Shown piece by piece: positions 7,393-15,998 of a stretch of DNA of 15,998 bases. The position numbers and the translations under genes were made by a program. This DNA is from Parachlorella kessleri (lineage: Eukaryota > Chlorophyta > Trebouxiophyceae > Chlorellales > Chlorellaceae), in assembly GCA_001598975.1 (NCBI GenBank), contig BBXU01002798.1, forward strand, positions 1 through 15,998. Direction: 5' to 3'. The first letter of the stretch is position 1. Every line of letters begins with the position of its first letter. The notes beneath the pieces were generated by a model. The model was not told where the DNA came from and did not search any database. It was given only the letters and a program-made list of their open reading frames with translations.

Positions 7393-10300
7393 AAGGATGT
7401 GTACACCTCCATGTCCAGGCCCAGCTCCATGGCGGCCGCAATGCCCAGCACGTGCAGCTGCAGCAGCGTGGGTGAAATCATCCAGTCATGCAGTGTGAAC
7501 ATCTCCACGAGCACACAAGCAACTCGGGAGATATTCGGTGCCCCCCCGCCGGACCACCTTCCGCCTGGCAGCTCAGAGCCAGTAGCAACTTGACGGCGAA
7601 CTAGCTGACTCAACAAAGGCTCATCAACAGCCAGCTGCTTGGTAGCAGTGATGGCCTGGCTTACCAGTCCAAGAAAGACACTAGCAAGACACAGAGCGTA
7701 ACTGCACCCAGCCCTGTCCGTGCACCTCAACCCTATCTCTTCTCTCTTAGCATTGCCTGCCACCTCTACTAAACACTTTTTGCAGTCTCCTAGGTGAGCA
7801 GGGGTAGCTGCCTGTCTACCTGTCAGTACACATGCAGCCCGCGCTGGAAGAGCAAATCGGACACATTACGAAAGATGAGCTGCGCCGTACCTGGGGGAAG
7901 GTGGGCCATGACAGCGACACAAACTTCGCCGATTGGACGGGGAAGTCGAACATGTGGAAGAGACCTGTATGTACACAGGCTGGGAGTCACGGGTCAGAGC
8001 TTAGGGCCACAGGCTCACGCAGAGGCCCCTACGAGCATATTATGCCAGGAATGGCGGCAGCTGCACCGCCGGGGCGCAGCTGACACCAAGACAAGACATG
8101 GATAGCCACCCGGCCAGCCATCGAGCAGGACTGCGGACGACCACACAACCTTGGCAGCCACCCTATCGGCAGACATACTAGCTGCGTCCCCAGCAGCCTT
8201 ACGCCGGTCCCCGCGTACCATGCATTGCTGCAAGCCGCACCAAGCGGCAAAGACAGGCATGCTTCTGCAGCTATCTCATGGACAGATACTCACTTGAGGC
8301 ATACACAGAGCAGTTCGCGTTGAAGATCTGGCCCGAGCGCAGCAGCGCCGCATTACAGTCTGCGAGGGCTAGGCTGCCGCTGGTTGCTCCCAGCTGGGAG
8401 GAGGTCACTCCCAGGCCCAAGCCGGCCGCACAGAGCTGCAGCAGGGCAGGGGGCAATCAATCAATCAATCAATCAATTAATCAATCAATCGATTCACTTC
8501 CCACAGCAACAGACAGAGCATGTGCCGTAGATGCGAAGGGTGCGGGGCAGGGCAGCCAGAGCACTGCTGGAGACACGGTAGGCTCGGCAGGGGGCACAGC
8601 AAGCCCAGCGGGAGCCTCCAGTCGACGCTCACAGGCTGATGATCAACATAATGTGGCAGGATGGCCACCCCGCCACAAGAAATAGCACCCACACTCACAG
8701 CTTCACTTCCACAACAACACATTTTCATCCCCCCCGTACAGGCACTGAGACCAACACCCTCATCCACCCAGTCATCGTGTGTTAGTGCCACGCACCTCGC
8801 GCAGCTTCTTCAGCGAGGCGTCCCGCTCCAGCAGCGCGGGCTTGAGCCCCGCCATCCAGTCGCGGTGATAGCCCACCAGGCGCTCCAGCTGCTCGGGGCT
8901 CATGCACAGCGCCTGCACGATCTGGCGCCAGCGGGGCAGCTCCTCCTGCACCAGGCAATGCCAAAAAACTGTTAGGGGAACAAGGTTGGAGGGAAGACGA
9001 TCACATGCCTAGGGACACATGTCGTGGCACTGGGTGGCCGAGCAGCAAGCACGCCGGGCGTGAGCGTTGCAGGGCTGCCGCCTGACCGCAAAAAAACCTG
9101 CTTAGCTCAAGCAATTGGACGGCACACCTGCTGCAAAACAACGCATACAGCAGCTGCACCAGACCAGCAGGTCATGCACCAAGGGAGTTCACCCCTTGAC
9201 ACCCCGCCCTCCTGCCCTACTGGGCATCCCCACGCCCCCTTCCTCATGTCCCACTTCGCGGCACAGCGGCGCTATGCCTACTGCTGGGACCACGTACCCC
9301 GGCAGCGGCCTGCTCACCTCAATGCTGGGGACGTCCTGGTAGTTGTCCAGCCTCAGCGCAATCAGCTTGTTAATATTCTCAGGCCAGAGGAGCACGTTGC
9401 TCCAGCACAGCAGTCCCTGCACCACGGATGAGCGCGGCAGGACGGCCCACCAAGGTTAGAGACAGCAGCCTTCAAGTCAGACACGTGACGACACCCGGTC
9501 TTTGCCCCGGCGAAGTGAAACAGCGCTCCACCCACGCCATCTCTTGCAAGACGGCACCTGACATGAGGGGCCATTCACAGGGGCACCAGTGCGGCGCATG
9601 CGGGCAGTCCCAGCACCACAAGAGCATGGGGGGACGATGCTGTCTGTCCTCTTCCCGCCGGGCTCACCACGCGTTTCAGGAGGGCCGCCATATACAGTAG
9701 CTGGTCGCTGGTGAAGGTGTAATGCTCGCCCCCATGCTCCACCTCCATACCTGCCAGCAGCACGCAGGGTGAGGTATATGAGCCCAATCAAGCAGAGCTA
9801 CAGGGGAGGTCCTGCCAGTAGCAAGCAGGGTGAGGTGGTCAAACCTACAAAAGCAGAGCTACATCGGAGGTTCCAGGTCGTCCAGAGCAACGCCCCAAAC
9901 GCTACGCAGCCCTGGTGCCCCAACCCAGCTGGAGCAAGAGGATGTCCCTGGCGGCTTAGTAAGACGGCATTTACCAGCACCTGGCTAGCTTGCCGTGGCC
10001 CGGCCTTACCCTGCGTCATGAGCTCCCAGTCCACAACCTTGCCAGTGTGGCTGCACTCGTTGGCCACCCACTCCAGGGCGGTGATGGTGCCGGGCCAGGG
10101 GTCCAGGACCAACGCCGCGCCCCCCGCCGCCGTCCCAGCCGATCCGCCGGAACTGAGGCCAGCCGCGGCTGCCTGTCCAGTAGGAGTGTCCGGCTGTGGC
10201 GCGCCTTGCATGCTGCCCTCCTCGTGCCCAGTGAAGCCGGCAGTGCAGGACGCCCCAGCCTCACAGCCCCCCGCGAGCGGACGCCCGTGCTGTGCCTGCT

Positions 10301-12609
10301 GCCCCTGCTGTGAATGCAATGCTGCGCATGGGCCCAGCCCTGCGGACTTTTGGGAGCCGCTGCTGGATGCCCTGCCCAGCGAAGCCTCGCTGCAGCTCTT
10401 GGCGCTGTCCACCTCGACCACCTGGCCAGGCGCGCTCTCCCGGGCGGCATGCTGTGCTGCGCTGTGCTGTGCCTTGCCATGTTTGTTGCTGCCCGCCGCC
10501 CGCCCCTCGTCCAGCAGCCTCTTCAGGCCAAAAGCTGCATAGGGACAGTGTGAGCAAGGTGCATGAGCGGGAGAGGCCTGGATGCCTCAAGGGCAGCCCA
10601 CTGCCGTGAAGCAAACCGTAGCAGCCCCGCCCAATACAGCAGTCACGGGAACGACTGTCTAGACGGGCGCAATAGCTGTGAGCTACCGTGGGCCGCGTAC
10701 CCAGCCCTATCCTTCCCTCATAAGCCTGGCAAATGGCCTCACGCATGACCCGCCACTCATACCGCCAAGTGGCCATGCCACCTGCGAAACTAAGCCGCTC
10801 GCGTGACTTGATGAGATTGAGCTCCCGTGCCGGCACCCCAACTCACCAATCTCCTGCCAGTCCCTTGCCACGGCTTCAAAGGGAGGGGCCTTCACGACAT
10901 ACCCATTGGCATCCAAGTGCTCGGTGTAGCCTGGAGGGGCGTACCTGCACGCACAACGCGGCCCGCCCATGATAGCCCGTCATAAATCCTAGGAGGTCCC
11001 CAAAATACGTCTTCCAATACTTCATGGTAGTGCACGGGGGGAAGGGGGTTATGCATGTTTATGCTTCCAGGCAAGCTCTGGTTAGTAATGCCGAGCAGCA
11101 TGCAACAGGTTCAGGGGCTGCAAGACACCCTCCATGGTGTTTGCCAGCCAAGCATAGCTTGCAATGGTCCCTACAGCACTTTAGGCACCTCACCCCTGCC
11201 CACACACACAGCCCACCACCACGTTCACCGCACACACATGCAAAAGGGAGCTGGCTAACCTTACCTGGTAAGCTTATCGGCGCCAAACATTTCGATCACC
11301 CTAAGCTGGCGAACCACATCAACCAGCGGCGGCGGCACCTTGATCCTCAGCTGGGGGTCCAGCTGCAGCAGCAAACCCCCGATTCATTGATTAATCACGT
11401 TCACGGTGTGTAGGAATCCTGACTGGCACAGCAGGACGCAAGTCTGCTCTCGTGTGACACCTGGCCCAGCAAGGGCTCCCACATGCAAGTTGCTGCCTGG
11501 CATGGCAAGGCTTACCTCATTCGCCAGGCTGAGCGTCTGCAGCAGGTCGTCCTTGTAGCCCAGCATGCTCTCCAGTGTGGAGCCTGCCAGCTTGGCGCTC
11601 TCATGCTGCGCCCGCGCCCTGTCCAGGTCAGCGCTGGTGGCCTGCAGCTTCTCCTCCGTCTCACGCATCAGCTGCTTCTGCAGTCAGGTAAAACACCGAA
11701 ATCTCAACTTGTCAGTTGGCCAGCTGTCCTTATACATGATGAAATCCTATGCTTGGTATCATTGTCTGGTTGCAAACTCGGGTGGTCGCCTGGAACGAAT
11801 GCCAGCTCCTCAGCACTATCCATCAGTGCTGCAAGACACAGACCACTCAACGTTCCCAGGTCTGGTCACATCACAGTGACGGCGCCTCCCCCACGCCCCC
11901 TTTTTTGGGCAGCAGCCATCCTTTAGCTTGCCAGGTGACTAACCTGCCGCTGCTCAAAGCGCCGGTTGGCTTCCCTCGTCTTGATCTGCTTCTCTGTCAG
12001 GAGCTCCGGATTCTTGGGCTTGCGCCCACGCCGCTTGGGCTGCTCCTCCTGCTGCTCCAGCTGCTGCAGGAGGGGCGGCTCTTGCTGTACACCAAGCTGC
12101 CCCTGCAGAGATGGCTTCTGCGGCTGCTGAGCCTGCTGGTTTCCCGCCAGCAGCTGTCCCAGCGGCAGCGGCACCTGTGTAGCCTGCTGCAGCGGGAGGG
12201 CTTGGCCCTGTCCCAGTACTGCTGCTGCAAGTGCCGTGCTGCCAAATGCGGGCAGCTGAGAGGTCACCGGTAGCTGCTGTTCATAGCTAGGCAGGCCCGC
12301 TGCTGCGCCAGGGAGCGGCACTGGGGCTAGGGAGCTTGACAGCGTTGGCGAGCCTGAGCCTAGGCTGCCGCTGGCTGCAAGGGAATCCAAGCCCAGCTGC
12401 TGCTCCAGAGAGGCCTCCTGCTGGAGGGCTGCATATGATCCCTCGCTGGGAGTGCTCTGTAGGCCACTAGGCAGCCCGTCTAGCTCCAAGTCAAGAGGCA
12501 GAGGGTCTAAATCGTTTAGCGGAGGGTAGCCTTGCAGCAGGGCCTCTATATCGCCGCTAGCTAGTACTTCCAGGGTATCTGCCAGCCCTGCTTCCGCCAT
12601 AAGGATCAT
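7350..12609 (-). CDS. bZIP-like nuclear protein with long C-terminal domain, 11 exons, complete (800 aa)
   Basis: Exons: 12609-11944, 11677-11516, 11362-11265, 10944-10847, 10534-10010, 9750-9668, 9416-9318, 8945-8796, 8435-8294, 7964-7891, 7655-7350; all junctions keep phase. The N-terminus is acidic then Gln/Leu/Pro-rich (1-190), like an activation domain. An AT-hook-like, NLS-like KRRGRKPKNP lies at 192-201. Residues 207-225 are basic (KTREANRRFEQRQK) and run into a coiled coil (223-276) with L233 and L240 in heptads. N215-x7-K223-x9-L233 fits bZIP spacing, but the usual Ala pair is Phe-Glu. The rest (277-800) is a conserved-looking region broken by an Ala/Gly/Ser/Gln-rich insert (about 355-475), with LLWPENINKLIALRL, PRWRQIVQALCMSPEQLERL, HRDWMAGL and LSWPTFPQ; I cannot name it. 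Two starts are possible: 12609 or the internal ATGGCG at 12600. Probable transcription factor or chromatin-bound protein (inference). Confidence 0.75.
8454..8490. repeat. AATC tetranucleotide repeat in intron 8 of the bZIP-like gene
   Basis: About nine (AATC)-type units with one variant unit (AATT). On the transcribed (minus) strand this is (GATT)n lying just upstream of the acceptor CCTGCTGCAG at 8436, where the branch point and pyrimidine tract should be. Confidence 0.9.
9750..9871. repeat. 61-bp tandem duplication across a splice acceptor (intron 5/exon 6 of the bZIP-like gene)
   Basis: Copy 1 (9750-9810) and copy 2 (9811-9871) both run from CCTGCCAG to GGAGGT, share AAGCAGAGCTACA, and agree at about 47 of 61 positions. 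The true acceptor CTGGCAG|G lies at the edge of copy 1; copy 2 carries a second CTGGCAG exactly 61 bases further upstream in the intron. Use of that decoy would meet an in-frame TAG within five codons. Confidence 0.8.
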
Positions 12610-12641
12610 GTGCAGCTGAAACGCGCCGGATGCTTAGGTGC

Positions 12642-12663
12642 AATCAGTCGAGCTCGACTGATT
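12642..12663. promoter_or_regulatory. Perfect 22-bp palindrome upstream of the bZIP-like gene
   Basis: AATCAGTCGAG followed directly by its exact complement CTCGACTGATT. It ends 33 bases upstream of the ATG at 12609, so it lies in the core promoter or 5' UTR. It may be a binding site for a dimeric protein or a hairpin in the leader RNA. Confidence 0.75.
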
Positions 12664-12668
12664 AGTCA
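12662..12668. promoter_or_regulatory. TTAGTCA, Yap/AP-1-type bZIP site candidate
   Basis: TTAGTCA overlaps the distal end of the 22-bp palindrome (TGACTAA on the gene's strand). In fungi TTAGTCA is a known variant site of Yap-type bZIP factors. Next to a bZIP-like gene it suggests possible self-control, but a 7-mer can occur by chance. Confidence 0.3.
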
Positions 12669-13034
12669 TGGTTCATTGGTGCAGCAGCTGGCGTCCTTGG
12701 ACGGTATAGCTAGGGAAACTAAGACGTCGGCAGCTTTCGCGTTCTGGGTTCTGTCGTACCGGTCACTGGTAATCGGTGATGCTTCTGCTTCGTGTGCTGT
12801 GTTGCCAAACAAAATTTCCACGCTTCTCATCTAATCTCATATGACTTTCGCTTGCATTCCTCCGAAGCAGGATTGGAACCGACGCATAAGATACATCCAA
12901 GCGATGCATATATGCGTCTCTGGTATGATTACCACGCCGGCCTACTTCTTACTGAGCTGCTTGGTCCCCCACACGACTACCTGGAGCATGTGCAAACTAT
13001 GGAGGATACCCATCTAAAACTCTGGCGTCTTGCT

Positions 13035-13048
13035 GGGGGGGGGGGGGG
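13035..13048. repeat. G14 homopolymer tract
   Basis: Fourteen consecutive G on the plus strand (C14 on minus), in the intergenic region. Likely length-variable and prone to sequencing error; could form a quadruplex with neighbouring G runs. Confidence 0.95.
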
Positions 13049-14144
13049 CAACCACCGTGCTATCCTTCAAAGGAAGGGCAACCTTAGGAAGGGGAGTCCT
13101 AAAAACCTTTTGTGTATGACGTCCTTCGTGTCATAGTAAACAGTACCTGCCTGACTTGTTTTGAGCACTCAGAAGCCACTCTGCTTCAGGCATCTGCAAG
13201 CTGGCAGCTGCCACAGGCACACAGGCCAAAGCACCTGTGCTACAGTGCAGGTAATCTTGTAAAGCCACACTCGTCGGCCGCAGTCTGCTGTGCTTGGCCT
13301 TCGCCTTGGGCCGCGCCTAGCTGACACCTGCTGCAGCTCCAAGCGAGATGGCGGCATAGGAAGGCACCCAGAGAAGCGATGTGATCGCCCGAGGCAGGCA
13401 GTCTGTGCAGGGCAGCGAGGCCTGGCAACCCAGGCTTCAGTTGCACGAGATGGCGCACCAGTGGCAGGAGGAGGGGCCGTGGGACAAAGCGTGTGAATGT
13501 TGTGGCAGGCAAGGGTGAAGGGGCCCAAGAGGGGTCGGCGTGGGCAGCCGTGCGGCTGAAGGACACGCAGCAACCAGACCCGCTTCATCAGAATCAGCAA
13601 GGGTTCGCTGCAGCAGTAAATAAAGGGATGCAGCCACATAGGAGGACGAGGACATGACTTCAGGAGGCAGGGCCGCGAGCCTGGTAGTTGAAACAATATT
13701 GCGATTGGAACGGTATTGCAAATAGTTGTGTGCACGGTTATTCACGGCCTTCGTGCTTGTCAGCTCCCTAGTCCCAGCTCTGTAGTGGCACAAAACTGCT
13801 GTCTAACCTCTGGTCGTCATGAGCACTACAGCCTAAAGAGGTGATAGCTCTTAAGCCAGCTTTTGCCCGATCGCCCATGCAACCTGACTGTCTTATGCAC
13901 CAGAACTGCCAAGCCCGGCTTGAACGGGATAGTCGACACAGACATGGTTACCAAGATATGGTTACTAAAGTGGCTCACTGCGCCGATGACGGTGTCTGCA
14001 TTTGAAGTGTAGCCTTGCGCCCTGCGCGCCCTGCGGTTTGCTGGAATCTGTCCAGTGGGCAAGACTGTACGTGCTCTAAATTGAGATCGCCTGCTCTTGA
14101 AGTTTAGGCTTGCTTCAACACACCAAAACCGGTTAGCCTTCGGG

Positions 14145-15592
14145 ATGGGTGCCCAGCAGTTGTTACTGCGGCAGCAGCCTCTGCGGCCCCTCGTTGGGAA
14201 GGTAGGCACACGGCTGACCGAGGCAGTTTTTGCTGTATGCCTAAATCAGCCGGTCACCACGTGTGCTGCTGTGCAGGGCGGTGCGCGGCAGCAACGGCCT
14301 TCGCGTTTGAGATGCAGGGCTTTGCACATAGATAGGAGGTATGTGTATGGCATGTAGGAATAGGGACAGGTGACCCTGCAGGCAACCAGTAAGGGTGAAC
14401 CAGGCTCTAGCTTGGCAGAGCTGTGTTGCAGTGTGTAAATGTTTGTTACATATATTTATCCTCCGTCATATGGTCAGTATTGACCTCAACGGAGGGGCTA
14501 TTAGTGTTTGTGTCGTGATGGGGCCCCAAAGGGGTGTGTGACCTTGAACGAAAGGGGTGCAGAAACGCCAACAGGTAGCTGGGGAGCATCGGGGCTTGCA
14601 AGGGACTGCACAGGAGCTTGCGTGAAAGCTGGCCATAAAGTGTTTACTGCTTGCCAGACCCTCTAAACCGCCGTTTGCATCCCTGCCCCCGCCCCACTGC
14701 TCCCCTCCTCCATTTCCTTTTCCTCCAGGCACCACCTAGAGCTGGCTTGGCAGCGGCAGCAGCAACAGGAGGCGCTTTTATCTTCCATCCAGCCCTCCTC
14801 TGTAGCAGGCGCAGTACAGGACATCACCAACCTCCCACATTTAGAGCGAGCTATAGAAGTGTCAGGCGGAGCGCTCTGCGTGCTCGCCCTCTACTCCCGC
14901 TCCTGCGGCATCTGCAAGGACGTGCTGGCGGATTTCAAGGAGCTCTGGCTTGACTGCCGCCGGCAGCGGGCACGCGTAGTGTTCATGGCGCACGACGTGC
15001 TTGATGAGTTTGACCTGCCATCGGACGTGGCGCGCTGCTACAATGTACGCACGGTGCCACGGTTCCTCTTTCTTGTGGATGGCGCGGTGGTAAGTAGGGG
15101 GCCGTGAGTGGGGGAGGGGAAGGGGGCGGCAGCCTGGAAGTCTTCTTGGGGGAGTCCAGGACTGTGTTGCTGTGGAGGTTTGGTGTGTAATGCTCAGCGC
15201 ACAGGGCGCGGCGCTGGTGTGGTGCCCATTGCAAAGGCGTCCCCGCTGTAGCGCCAGCCCCAGCCCCCTTGGGTGGGCCTGTGCAGGCAAGATGGCTACA
15301 ACTGACCAGCAGGCCCAGTAGGTGGTGGGGGCATGCATTAGTGGCTTTCACCCAGTCAAGACAGCCCCGTTGGCTGACCCTGCCCTCTTCACTTCCCCAT
15401 CCTACCACTGGCAATACCCCTGCTACTGCTGCTCCCATGCTGTGGCAGGTGCGGCAGGTTGGCATGACTGATGCGCGGCGGGCCGTAGGCGGGCGGGCCT
15501 CCGTGCTCCTGCGCCAGCAGGAGGAACGGCGGCTGCTGCGCAGCACGCTGTGGGAGCTGCTGGTTACACATGCACCCGGTGCTCGACGCTAG
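14145..15592 (+). CDS. Thioredoxin-fold protein with CGIC active site, probably plastid-targeted, 4 exons
   Basis: Exons 14145-14201, 14277-14338, 14729-15089, 15449-15592 give 207 residues; all joins keep phase. The first 40 residues are rich in Gln, Arg and Leu and have almost no acidic residues (GAQQLLLRQQPLRPLVGK, then ARQQRPSRLRCRALHIDRR), like a chloroplast or mitochondrial transit peptide. The thioredoxin fold follows: helix LPHLERAIE, strand ALCVLALYS, active site SCGICK (Cys 99 and 102, no Trp before the first Cys), strand RVVFMAHDV, and YNVRTVPRFLFLVDGAV with the cis-Pro at 150. The layout is like the atypical plant/algal ACHT thioredoxins (CGGC/CASC sites), which act as redox partners in plastids; that subfamily is tentative. 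The start is the first ATG of the exon; an upstream exon cannot be excluded. Donors/acceptors: AAG|GTAGGC, AG|GTATGT, GTG|GTAAGT; TGTGCAG, TCCTCCAG, TGTGGCAG. Confidence 0.8.
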
Positions 15593-15998
15593 TGCCCGTG
15601 TGCAGCAGGCTGTTGGGACCATAGGTTCAGGTGCAGCCAGCCTTTGACGCTCAACTCTGCTGCATGTGGCCTAGCAAGCGGTCTTTGGGCAGCCCTGGTG
15701 GCCTGGGCATGCTATTGCTTGCCCTTTGCTGGCTTGTCAGAGTTGCTGCGTGATATACTCTCAGCTGCTGTTACCCTCTCTCTCGCCGGCAGCCTGGATG
15801 GTGAGGCAGTGCAGCCACTGCGGACCGTGGCTCGGCAGCATGGGCTGGGCATTCCCACCTAGGCAAGTGCCTTAGACTGGAGCATTGGTCCTCAGCACAG
15901 GGAGGCAGGGAGAGGTGCTATCTGACACTCTCTAAGACTACTTTATGGGAAGCCGCAGAAATCCTTTAAAGTAGATAAGTGGTGTGACTGTGTGTGTG
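15593..15998 (+). other. 3' region of the thioredoxin-like gene with a possible extra exon (up to 15862)
   Basis: The stretch has strong acceptor-like sites at 15740 (TTTGCTGGCTTGTCAG), 15764 and 15792 (CCTCTCTCTCGCCGGCAG), followed by an open frame reading LDGEAVQPLRTVARQHGLGI then PT and TAG at 15860-15862. It looks coding. Joining it needs a donor in exon 4; CCCG|GTGCTC at 15578 is in phase with acceptors 15740 or 15764. No TGTAA polyadenylation signal is seen before the window ends in a short TG repeat. Confidence 0.4.

Larger units (their letters stand above)
12610..14144. other. Intergenic region between the divergent bZIP-like and thioredoxin-like genes
   Basis: 1.5 kb between two start codons pointing away from each other. 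It holds the palindrome at 12642, a CCAAT on the minus strand (12675-12679), a G14 tract at 13035, a near-palindromic GATGCATATATGCGTC (12903-12918), and a TGTAA at 13257 on the plus strand. The stretch 13240-13790 has several open minus-strand readings in different frames with a coding look but no gene I can assemble. Part of 13700-14140 is less GC-rich and probably promoter of the thioredoxin-like gene. Confidence 0.5.

Noticed and set aside
7822..7964. Second open frame over exon 10 of the bZIP-like gene, reading VAVMAHLPPGTAQLIFRNVS and on to a TGA at 7823
   Set aside because: It looks protein-like, but the exon 9 donor does not give the phase it needs, while the chosen frame joins cleanly on both sides.
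7832..8083. Plus-strand ORF starting MQPALEEQIGHITKDELRRT
   Set aside because: It is antisense to exon 10 and its flanking introns; mirrored codon bias explains its look.
9769..10542. Plus-strand 257-codon ORF
   Set aside because: Antisense shadow of the GC-rich, low-complexity exon 5 of the bZIP-like gene.
11749..12273. Plus-strand Leu-rich 174-codon ORF
   Set aside because: Antisense of the Gln-rich exon 1 (CAG read as CTG).
12862..12952. tRNA-like element on the minus strand (GGTTCCAATCC resembles a B box; GAAGTAGG can pair with CCTGCTTC)
   Set aside because: The T-arm position does not fit the acceptor stem, no CTCCGAA partner for the expected 3' strand exists, and no A box or anticodon arm is found.
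14097..14144. Upstream extension of thioredoxin exon 1 from codon 14097
   Set aside because: That codon is TTG, not ATG; the first ATG in frame is at 14145.
13826..14209. Minus-strand ORF of 127 codons
   Set aside because: It begins at a GTG, overlaps exon 1 of the thioredoxin-like gene, and shows no recognisable motif.
1..15998. CRISPR arrays, phage or bacterial operon, rRNA genes, complete transposon
   Set aside because: No regularly spaced repeats, no polycistronic gene layout, no transposase or reverse-transcriptase motifs and no terminal repeats with target duplication were seen.

Overview
The window looks like nuclear DNA of a green alga (Chlorophyta). It is GC-rich, its genes are split by many short GT-AG introns of about 55-520 bases, the proteins carry CAG/Gln and Ala/Gly-rich filler, and the best recognisable protein follows the plant/algal version of its family. 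A short AT-rich piece carrying half of a plastid-type tRNA-Asp sits inside one intron, which fits a plastid-bearing eukaryote. The exact taxon cannot be read from the sequence.

Layout. (1) 1-5969, minus strand: a 13-exon gene for an RNF10-type RING-finger protein, running off the left edge before its stop codon. (2) 5970-7349: its upstream region, a possible 87-codon plus-strand ORF with a TATA box (6470-6733), and the 3' flank of the next gene. (3) 7350-12609, minus strand: an 11-exon gene for an 800-residue bZIP-like protein, complete from ATG to stop. (4) 12610-14144: a 1.5-kb intergenic region with a perfect 22-bp palindrome close to the bZIP-like start and a run of 14 G. (5) 14145-15592, plus strand: a 4-exon gene for a thioredoxin-fold protein with a CGIC active site and a possible plastid transit peptide; an extra downstream exon is possible up to 15862.

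The exon models were built by hand from splice signals and reading phase. Every join in the bZIP-like and thioredoxin models keeps phase. In the RNF10-type gene all joins keep phase and most match the known order of family motifs, with one doubtful place (exon 8/9). No shared pathway for the three genes is visible; they look like unrelated neighbours.

The most notable observations are: a RING domain that has lost three of the four ligands of its first zinc site while keeping the whole second site; a plastid tRNA-Asp half with its promoter inserted in an intron; two tandem duplications (72 bp over the stop codon of the bZIP-like gene, 61 bp over one of its splice acceptors); and an odd bZIP basic region linked to a long conserved-looking domain I cannot name.
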